NCBI GenBank assembly: GCA_003439945.1
Contig: QVRM01002173.1
Location: forward strand, 242,001 to 306,000
DNA length: 64,000 bases
DNA from: Dermanyssus gallinae
Taxonomy: Eukaryota; Arthropoda; Arachnida; Mesostigmata; Dermanyssidae
Direction: 5' to 3'
Shown here one piece after another: positions 56,770 to 64,000 of this stretch (within the stretch, counting starts at the first letter, position 1; each line of letters starts with the position of its first letter). The position numbers and the translations under genes are program-made. The notes below the pieces were generated by a model that saw only the letters and a list, made by a program, of their open reading frames with translations, had not been told where the DNA came from and searched no databases.

Positions 56770-57890
56770 ATGGCTCATGCGGGCGATATCTGCTTCATCT
56801 GCCGAACAGGCGCAGAATCCGAGCCTGTGACACTCCTATGTGGTTCGTGCACAAACTGGTTCCATACATCGTGCACGCAGCAAGCAGGCGCGATATCACA
56901 ACCGTGGAACTGCCTAATTTGTCGACTTGCCGGCGGACAAAATACAATTGTAGACCGAGGCGGCGTGATATATCAATGCATGAACCTGTTATCCACCGAT
57001 CCTAGATTAAGTTCGTTAAATTCGGCTTTGGCGTCCATCTTCCGTCACATCGCTCAGCTCGAGAATAAGATGATACAACAGAATCAACTGATTGAAAAAC
57101 TCCAACAGTCGGCACAATCTGCTCCAACCCCATCGTTAGTTGTCTCACCAACTGAGGCCGAAATGGAGCCTGCTCGGAAACAAAAGCGTGTCTTGCTTGT
57201 TGGAAACGATGTCAAGCTGTTCCAGAAGAAACTTCGCTCCCTTCTTCCCAAAAAACTGGACATCAAAGTTATCAACTCATCAGGCCAATCAGCGGAGGAT
57301 ATACTGAAACGAGCCATGGCAGACTTGGATATCGAAAAGACCAGCGCAGTCTTCTTTCATCCAGGTGACTACGAGGTGTTGCAACTAGAAGGTATCAAAA
57401 TGTTATCAGCTGTCCGTGGCTTTGCTGAGTGGTTAAAGGCAAACCACCCTGATTCAGAATTTACGGTGCTTTCAGTGCCTGTGACAATCCCAGAGTACTG
57501 TCAAAAAGCAAAGCCAGAAGCGTCGCACGCTTTTTTAACACTAAGTTAGAAAAAGACGTTTCAAAAAAGGATTTTCCAAACAGGAAACTCGCAAAAAAGG
57601 AAAAGGTGGCCAGGGTTGCCCCGAGCATCGCAGAGCCGCCAAGGAAGGAGGTTTGGAAACCCGCTTCTTGGCCAACAACCCTGAGGAATCGGCCAACAAC
57701 CCTGAGAAATCGACCAGCACGGCCAGTGGAACAACAACTTCAGACGATAGCACCTCCGAAACCCAATCTCCAAGAGTTCGTCATGAAAATGATGCAAGAT
57801 CTCAAAGAGCTCAAAACAGTGTTCAGCTCACAGCACAACAACTGGCGGACGCCGAAGGCAAGCAATCAAAACAAACGCAACCACAACTAG
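56770..57890 (+). CDS. ORF1: PHD finger plus SGNH-like domain, with frame change
   Basis: ATG 56770. Residues 6-50 are a PHD-type finger (CFIC…CGSCTNWFHTSC…WNCLIC, Cys4-His-Cys3). A coiled stretch follows (about 100-120), then from about residue 138 a domain starting KRVLLVGNDVKLFQ with HPGDYEVLQ, resembling the SGNH esterase-like ORF1 domain; the nucleophile Ser position is Asn. The first frame stops at 57547-57549, but the frame one base back is open to 57890 and restores the family-like NTKLEKDV. The shift point is T-TTT-TTA at 57531-57537. Either a one-base loss in the T run or a programmed -1 frameshift. ORF1 binds element RNA. Confidence 0.72.
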
Positions 57891-60712
57891 TAATATGCCA
57901 ATTTAACTGCGAAGGATTTCGAAGTATGAGAGAATCTGGACTATGTAACCAACTATCAGGATTCGACGTCGTTGTCCTGACAGAAACATTTTCCGTTCAA
58001 CGTTTTGATGTACCCGGGTATTATAGTTTTCACTGTTGCTCTCAACGAGTCGCTCGCGGTCGTCCCACAGGTGGCGTATCTGTTCTTACTGGTCCTCGCC
58101 TTGGAAACATGAACCTGCTCTACTCAGAGAATAATGTTGTAGTCCTTTCGTCATCCACACTTTTGTTGATTGCCATGTACAGCAGTGCTAACTCGGGAAG
58201 CGGTGATAGTACAGACCAATTACTGGAGAAGATTAGCATTGCTATGAGCTTCGTTGACGTTGGTCAGACAATACTGCTAGCTGGGGACCTCAATTGTCGG
58301 CTGGAGCAAGACCCTCCGAGTGAACGGACTACCGCTCTGTTAGAGTCACTCGATGCATACGGCTTGTGGGTGTGTACCGATAGGGGCACCCCCACTTATT
58401 ATGCCGATGCCAACCTGCAACGGGCTGGCTCTATGGGGAGAACAGGATGCTCAACAATCGACATTTTTGCAACTTCAGCCCCACCAAATTGTGTGACATA
58501 TGAAGGGCCGGCTTTCCACGTCTTACTGACGGGGATTAAGAAACATATCCCCGTGGTTCTCAAGCTCTCTATTAAATCGATTAGGGCTAATAAACGACGC
58601 ACCGGCGTAGGGAAGCGCCTTGATAACAACATGGTTATTTCGCTGCTTTCTCGGATTAACCCGGACAGGCTACAGCACGGCCCCCTTGATGAGGCAATAG
58701 CTGATGTCACCAGCGTCCTTATAAACTCAGCTTCTAAATCACTTCCAAATATGCGGCGCTCTCCTCGCTGGTACGACAGTGAATGCTTTGCGCTGAGGCA
58801 AATTCTACTTAGAGCCCTCCACCAATCGTCATATGACCCAGCTGCGGCAGCTATTTACTCAATCACACGACAACATTATCGGAAGCTTCAAGACCTCAAG
58901 AGGCGGTCATTTGCTGACCATCAAGAACGCCTCCTCATACTAAAAGCACAACAAGAACCCCACCTCATTATACGACAGCCTCACAACTTTACGAGCTGTC
59001 CAATCCCATCTGAAAAACTCTTGGGCCACTTTCAAGCAGCTTTCACCCACGCGGATACGGTACCTCTCGAGATTCCTATTTCGTACGAGCTCGAAACTCC
59101 CGAGAGATTTTTCTCTGAGGCTCTTGATGAACCGTTTAGTCTAGACGAAGTCAATGTTGCTCTCGCTCGTATACGAAATAACAAGGCATTCGGGCCAGAT
59201 CTTGTAAGGAATAAACACCTTCGGCAGGGACATCTCCTCGTGCCTATATGGCAGTCCCTTTTTAACAGATGCCTCTCTGAGGGCGCTCTGCCAGCCAAGT
59301 GGTATGAATGCCTTCTTAAAGTAATTCCAAAAGGAAAAGGAGATCCTTCGGACCCTGCTGCATGGCGGCCGATATCAAAAAGAAGTTGTGTCTACAAACT
59401 ACTCTCAAGCATACTGACAAGACGTCTCACGGATTTTCTGACAGCACTGGGGTTTCTTCCAGATGAGCAGCATGGCTTCAGGACCGAGCGTTCCACTATC
59501 TCAGCCTGCGAAGTACTTCTCGAGCAGATCACAAACTCATTAAACCGGAAAAAACTCCCGTTGTTTGCGGTTTTTATTGATTTAAAATCAGCCTTCGACA
59601 TCGCACCCCGTAACATTGTCTTAAAGAAGTTGGGACAGGCCGGAGTCGGACCGCGAATGCTCACTCTACTCTGCGCACTTCTGAGGGCTAACCAAATTAT
59701 CCTCGATGATGGTGTGTACGAGCATAACACGTTTGACCAGACGACTGGGTATCCGCAAGGCGACAATCTCAGCCCATTGCTATTTACAACGTTACTCAGT
59801 GATCTGCCACGCATCATGAAAGAGCGGCACTCAACGGTCATGACCCTGCTCTACGCAGATGATCTGGTAATATTCAGCAGAATCCGTACTGACCTGCAGG
59901 CTGCTCTTTGCACACTGGATGAATATTTCTCGCAGAATGGCCTCATAGTAAACGTGTCAAAAACCAAGGCTGTTAAGTTTCGGCGTGGCGGGCAACGAGC
60001 CCGCGCAGATAAACTGCGATTTCACGGTGAGCAAGTGCAGTTTGTAGAGACCTTTTGCTATCTCGGGGTAATTTTCTCGTCTCGAGGTACAACTTTTTCA
60101 CAGCATGTAACTGAGCGTTGTAGAAAAGCACTTATCGCGGCAGCGGGTATCAGAAACCCAACACAGTTGTCAGTCCAGACGGCCATGACATTATTTACGC
60201 TCAAAGTGGCATCCGTAGCTGCTTACGGAATTCAAGTGACATGGAAACATCTTAGCACTTCGCAGTTATGGCAGATGGATAGGGTGAAGCCAGCCTTCTT
60301 AAAGCGAGTACTTGGCCTTCCGTCAAATTCGCGCAACAGATTAGTGTACATGCTCGCGGGTTCAGTATCATTTATTGATGAACTCGTAGACCGCTTTAAT
60401 TTGCCGCAGACAGTCGCTCTGGAAACGTTTCGGCATGAGTATTCTCAAAAAGTGTCTCTAATTCCCAGAGAGTTTTATCTATCACCAGCTATGACTAACC
60501 AGGCCTGGAAGGACGCTCTCCGGCCATGTCGTCACCTCACTACTCGCTACAGTGTTCACGGATTTCATCATCTACTATGCCGGTCTGCTGGGTTTCATGA
60601 ACCCAAGGAGGACTGCAGATGCCGTCGTTGTGGCGGCCCATGTCCCCTCTACCACCTACCTGATTGTACGAAATCTGTGTCGCTTTCTCAGCTTGAGCGA
60701 GAATGCTCATAA
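57653..60712 (+). CDS. ORF2: APE endonuclease and reverse transcriptase, intact
   Basis: 1019 codons without interruption from ATG 57653, although the conserved part starts near 57885, so the true start could be later. Endonuclease: ICQFNCEGF (Asn), VVLTETF (Glu), IAMYSSA (Tyr), LLAGDLNCRL (Asp, Asn), CSTIDIF (Asp), KKHIPVVL (His; the usual Asp before His is Lys). RT: NKAFGPDLVRN, VIPKGKGDPSDPAAWRPIS, DEQHGFRTERST, FAVFIDLKSAFD (Asp), GYPQGDNLSPLLF, LLYADDLVIF (YADD, about 59850), NVSKTKAV, YLGVIFSS. C-terminal Cys/His tail CRCRRCGGPCPLYHLPDC. It overlaps the end of ORF1 in another frame. Catalytic RT residues are all present, so this copy may be recent. Confidence 0.93.
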   Translation: METRFLANNPEESANNPEKSTSTASGTTTSDDSTSETQSPRVRHENDARSQRAQNSVQLTAQQLADAEGKQSKQTQPQLVICQFNCEGFRSMRESGLCNQLSGFDVVVLTETFSVQRFDVPGYYSFHCCSQRVARGRPTGGVSVLTGPRLGNMNLLYSENNVVVLSSSTLLLIAMYSSANSGSGDSTDQLLEKISIAMSFVDVGQTILLAGDLNCRLEQDPPSERTTALLESLDAYGLWVCTDRGTPTYYADANLQRAGSMGRTGCSTIDIFATSAPPNCVTYEGPAFHVLLTGIKKHIPVVLKLSIKSIRANKRRTGVGKRLDNNMVISLLSRINPDRLQHGPLDEAIADVTSVLINSASKSLPNMRRSPRWYDSECFALRQILLRALHQSSYDPAAAAIYSITRQHYRKLQDLKRRSFADHQERLLILKAQQEPHLIIRQPHNFTSCPIPSEKLLGHFQAAFTHADTVPLEIPISYELETPERFFSEALDEPFSLDEVNVALARIRNNKAFGPDLVRNKHLRQGHLLVPIWQSLFNRCLSEGALPAKWYECLLKVIPKGKGDPSDPAAWRPISKRSCVYKLLSSILTRRLTDFLTALGFLPDEQHGFRTERSTISACEVLLEQITNSLNRKKLPLFAVFIDLKSAFDIAPRNIVLKKLGQAGVGPRMLTLLCALLRANQIILDDGVYEHNTFDQTTGYPQGDNLSPLLFTTLLSDLPRIMKERHSTVMTLLYADDLVIFSRIRTDLQAALCTLDEYFSQNGLIVNVSKTKAVKFRRGGQRARADKLRFHGEQVQFVETFCYLGVIFSSRGTTFSQHVTERCRKALIAAAGIRNPTQLSVQTAMTLFTLKVASVAAYGIQVTWKHLSTSQLWQMDRVKPAFLKRVLGLPSNSRNRLVYMLAGSVSFIDELVDRFNLPQTVALETFRHEYSQKVSLIPREFYLSPAMTNQAWKDALRPCRHLTTRYSVHGFHHLLCRSAGFHEPKEDCRCRRCGGPCPLYHLPDCTKSVSLSQLERECS

Positions 60713-60798
60713 CTCATTTTACCATGTTTGTTATATATACTATGTTCGTATTTACATACCCAAACAGGGTGAATTTTAAATAAATAAATAATAAATAA

Positions 60799-60870
60799 AT
60801 GATCTGCTCGAATTCCGGCTTGCTGTGCATGGTGAACCTCTTGTGGCCCGTATGTACACCGGACAGCATG
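60799..60870 (-). pseudogene. Type 1 gene, inverted copy E (exon 1 remainder)
   Basis: Continues exon 1 of copy E after the LINE: gatctgctcgaattccggct to gtacaccggacagcatg, encoding the MLSGVHTGHKRFTMHSKPEFEQI region on the minus strand. It ends abruptly where an RT fragment begins. Confidence 0.78.
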
Positions 60871-61118
60871 TCTAAACTTCATTTGGCGGTCGAAGATTAC
60901 CCCGAGGTCCTTGTAGCGTGAGACTTCAGGAATGGGTTGGCTGTTTAGCATATACTGAGTAGTATCTGGCAATGTCTTGAGAACAGCAGATTTGGAAGAA
61001 GACAATTGCATGCGGTTGTCCTCTGCCCATAGGGATACGGTGTCAATCGCTTTCTGTAGTATAGCTATGTTACTGTCGTTTTTTTGCCTCAACATAGATT
61101 TTGAGATCGTCCGCATAC
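60871..61118 (-). pseudogene. Jockey-group RT fragment
   Basis: On the minus strand: LYADDLKIY at about 61118-61090 (YADD), a frame change, then AILQKAIDTVSLWAEDNRMQ…SSKSAVLK…SRYKDLGVIFDRQMKF, the palm-thumb part of a Jockey-group RT. Both ends are abrupt: joined to copy E at 60871 and to (TA)n at 61122-61140. Confidence 0.8.
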
Positions 61119-62026
61119 AGCTTATATATATATATATATATCACTACTCTGGTCCGACGGCACAAACAGCTCCTAGAGTCCACCCAAGGCAAACGTTTAC
61201 TCAAATCATGTTATGTTGAGTTTTTAGTGGAATATCGGGATATTGGACGCATCGCTTCTTTTAAACTTTAAACTTAAAAAAAAACCCGACGGCCCACACG
61301 AATCGTTGCTGCCAACAGCATCAACGAATTCAACAAAAATTGACCCAAACGCGACTCGTATCTGTAATTACCTGTTTAGGCCTCCTAAAATGTGTTCTTT
61401 TATAGATCCTCCACATAGATACTTTGATTTGGAACAATAAATGTACACATACAAATAAAGCTACTCCAGTGTGTCCAAAGTGCTCCAGTAGCCGAAGTCG
61501 ATCACGAATCAGCCTTTGTTTTTGCTTTTTCTTTACGAGAAGCCGTCAAACCATCCTGTTCGGCTCGACCATGTCGTTATATGTTTTTGAAGGAAGAGGT
61601 TGGACTCAGTACGATGCGTGTCTCGCGCATTCGTTGTAAGGTCGGAGCGACAGCCCGCTGAGACTTTACCACGGCTCCATAGCGGTGAAGATGACAGACT
61701 AGACCAGGGGGCGGACAGACCGGCGTCCAACTGCGCGAGCAATGCCTTTCCGAGGCGGAACTTCATGCGGTCTCACACTCCGGTGATGAAGGTGTGTTGC
61801 CCTCAACACAGAGACAGAGAACCACTTGAGGTGAGGCGTGAATAACCACTTCTGGTGATCCTACCGACTGTAACTTGGTGCCCCAGTGTTCAGACATCGC
61901 CATATGATCGTCCCCGCCTAGCCCTCTCCTCCCTTGTCCGGTCTCTGGCGAGGAGGTCAGAGCGTTCGTTATCTACGCTGGCGCCTGCGCACCATGTGCG
62001 GGGCGCCCCTTGTGAGCCTCGTCGCG

Positions 62027-62035
62027 TATATAAAT
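62027..62035 (+). promoter_or_regulatory. TATA box of type 1 gene, copy C
   Basis: TATATAAAT about 105 bases upstream of the ATG, followed by ctctcgtcgagggcagttgg as in copy A. The GC-rich upstream tract is shared, with a few bases missing from the GC palindrome. Confidence 0.62.
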
Positions 62036-62137
62036 ACTCTCGTCGAGGGCAGTTGGACTCCAAGATCACTTGCGATTTCTAGTGAGCGACTTTCTACTCC
62101 TTAGATTACACAGCTCTTCACATTTCACTAAGCAAAA

Positions 62138-63071
62138 ATGCAGTTCCACTCTTCTAAATTGTACACTATTTTTATTTACATGCTAGCGCTACCGCAGACG
62201 AACGCCTTTTTTAGTATGCCTGTAATAGCAGGACCATACGCATTACAAGGCCTCGCCCGACTGGCCATTGCATCCATCGGAACAGCGGTCTACATGCTGT
62301 CCGGTGTGCATACGGGCCAAAAGAGGCTCACCACGCCCAAGAAGCCGGAATTAGAGCAGACCGTTGAAGTGCTCGACGTTCCGGAAGACATGTACCAGCA
62401 AAAACGGCGCGAGAATCGTCAGCGCCAGATTCTTGCTGATAGGGACAGACGACGACCGCGGACCCGAAGGATCGGTGCAGCGCGACACGCTTTCAAAAGC
62501 AAGACTGCGCCTCTCCGACGAGCCGGAAATGCCAGGGTATGTACTGTTATACGTTAAGGTCAGCATCTTCTTGATACGTTAAGGTCGGCATCTTCTTGAT
62601 ACATCAAACCGGTCAGACATTAGACGTCAGTTGTATGGTCAAACCAAACTTATTAAATCTTTTTTGGCAAACATTATTTAAAAATGACTCCTTTGCTGCA
62701 CACCAAAGTCCTGTCGGGCTCATTGTATTACGTCATGTAAGTAATCGGCTGACCTGAACCGAACGCCGTATATTGTAATAACTGGTTTTGCCATTGCTTC
62801 GCACATTGTATTTTTAATAAGAGCTCTTGTTTTTTGTTAGGTATCGAAAGACCACCCTGCGTCGCCGGTACCTCGGGCAAAGGATAACCTGGGGAACAGA
62901 TCCAAGGGCCTGCTGTCATGGCTGCCCTGGCCGCGCCTCCAAAGGAAGGTGCCCTGTAACAGCAGCCGCGCAGCTCGAAGACGTTGCCGTAGAATTGAGG
63001 CTGCGAAGCCAGTTCACGTGGACGAACTGAGCGGCTTGTATCCAAGTTATCGACCTTGGAATGCGTATTAG
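62138..63071 (+). CDS. Unrecognised two-exon gene, type 1, copy C
   Basis: Exon 1 is 62138-62536, the intron 62537-62840 (GTATGT…TTTTTTGTTAG) and exon 2 62841-63071, joined in phase 0; 209 residues. Same layout as copy A: hydrophobic residues 7-20, second helix about 36-55 (LARLAIASIGTAVYML), acidic middle and strongly basic tail. Exon 2 ends nine residues earlier than copy A because of changes after YRPW. About 16 of 133 exon 1 residues differ from copy A. Intact promoter, splice sites and AATAAA (63335-63340). Function unknown; intact frames in two of six copies suggest recent or continuing coding use. Confidence 0.58.
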
Positions 63072-64000
63072 ACGCAAATTGGTTAGCTAAAGAGCCGAAC
63101 ATTCCACGAGAACACACGATTATTCGTGTCTAATCGGCTGGTCAAATGGCTAGGCTGCCAGGGAGTTCGATCGACGTTCTCACGTATGGCAGAACGTCGA
63201 TAACAATATGTAGATAAATATACTTCGGTAAAAATTTAGAAATGTTTATGTAATATCACACAACGTTATAGATAGTCTGAAATTGGATCTAGCAATGTGT
63301 CCCTATATTATAAATGTCATTATATCTGTATGAAAATAAATTCTAAAAACATCCTAAACGCTTTGTTTTTAGTTTACTTTATTGATTAAGCGTACAATTT
63401 AAATAACTCCTTTAGACATGAAACGGAAAGCACGTTGTTATATATATATATATATATATATATATTCATATTTACCTAAATGTACATAGAAAATAACTTT
63501 ACTCACGGTAGCTTGCTCAAATTTTTTTCGCATTAGATAAAAAATCTAAAGAGTTACAAGCAAGAGATAGAGTTACTGTTGTTACAAGCTTAAGCCTTGA
63601 GGATTCGTTACCGGGGTATTGATTGGACCAGGGTGGGTAGTACGAGCGGCATTAGCATCGCCTCGGGAAAATAATTAGTAATACTGGGTTGAAACACAGA
63701 GTTGTAATTCTTATTTAAGTTGAAAACCTTAAAGAAAGTTACTTTAATATGTGCATGCATAGAGCCACTACTCATTGTGTGAGAACCGTCGGACGTCTCC
63801 GCACTCCCGCCCGCAGCATAAATAACAGTTTCTAAAATGTCGGAGCTCTCAGGGACACGCTACTAGTACGTATGTTGCATTGTAGCCTGAAACATTTACG
63901 TCAATGGACTTCAGTATGAGCCGGTGTGGGATAGTAATGGACGCTACTAGACCCCATAGTAAGAGTATGCGGCTAAGAGAGCGTTAGTTGACAAAATCTC
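63072..64000 (+). repeat. 3' flank and spacer of unit C
   Basis: Poly(A) signal, conserved terminus and (TA)n, then spacer sequence matching 15823-16330 and 48360-48900. No gene seen. Confidence 0.6.

Larger units (their letters stand above)
56587..60798 (+). mobile_element. Nearly intact LINE with PHD-finger ORF1
   Basis: About 4.2 kb, plus strand, with a 5' UTR, ORF1, a 1019-codon ORF2 and an (aataaataa)n tail at 60775-60798. Inserted in copy E exon 1. Comparison with copy D (44858-44895) shows about 34 bases of target missing instead of a target duplication. ORF1 with PHD finger plus esterase-like domain is known from CR1/L2-group elements. The most complete LINE in the window. Confidence 0.88.
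61141..64000 (+). repeat. Unit C, cut by the window end
   Basis: Collinear with 13284-16330 (without the SINE) and with 47820-48900. Holds an intact type 1 gene, terminus plus (TA)n (63439-63465) and the first part of the spacer. The type 2 gene would lie beyond the window. Confidence 0.78.

Overview
This window reads as repeat-rich eukaryotic (animal, most likely arthropod) DNA rather than prokaryotic or viral sequence. The signs are several classes of non-LTR retrotransposon (LINE), two mariner families with TA target sites, tRNA-derived SINEs, an LTR element with a tRNA-Lys primer site, long (TA)n microsatellites, TATA-box promoters and a probable spliceosomal intron. I could not identify the species, and I saw no ordinary housekeeping gene.

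The backbone is a dispersed repeat unit of about 8 kb present in direct copies A (about 13284-27050), B (about 46235-54482) and C (61141 to the window end), and in partial inverted copies D (about 43600-45560), E (about 55990-60870, interrupted) and F (about 6590-10685, interrupted). Each full unit carries an unrecognised two-exon gene (type 1: signal-peptide-like N-terminus, second hydrophobic helix, very basic tail; TATA promoter and poly(A) signal), then a diverged paralogue with a coiled-coil tail (type 2), then a decayed LINE with a restriction-enzyme-like endonuclease, and finally a conserved terminus that runs into (TA)n. Type 1 looks intact in A and C and broken in B, D, E and F.

Younger mobile elements sit inside this scaffold. 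From left to right they are: an I-clade LINE with RNase H (198-5726, minus); an R1-clade LINE (6644-10590, plus); a non-autonomous LTR element (about 10691-12604); a palindromic TA element (13013-13203); a SINE (15638-15813); mariner family A (17142-18430 and 27189-28470, plus); mariner family B (19008-20311 and 29269-30586, transposase on minus); a CR1/Jockey-group LINE (24639-26915, plus); an R1-type deletion derivative (32030-32640); a gag-plus-RLE LINE (33688 to about 38590, minus); an R1-type reverse transcriptase fragment (39418-39980); a Jockey-group LINE remnant (about 40050-43180, minus); a second SINE (44631-44842); and a nearly intact LINE with a PHD-finger ORF1 and a 1019-codon ORF2 (56587-60798, plus).

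Because units occur more than once, many insertions can be read against an uninterrupted paralogous empty site in the same window. This fixes element ends and target duplications: 13 bp for the R1 LINE, 13 bp for the 24.6 kb LINE, 9 bp for the SINE and TA for mariner B. The best leads are the unknown two-exon gene family and its carrier unit, the RLE LINE that couples a gag-like ORF1 to ORF2 through a TAATG overlap, the intact PHD-finger LINE with an in-frame T-TTT-TTA slip site, and the two near-identical mariners, each disabled by a different single base.
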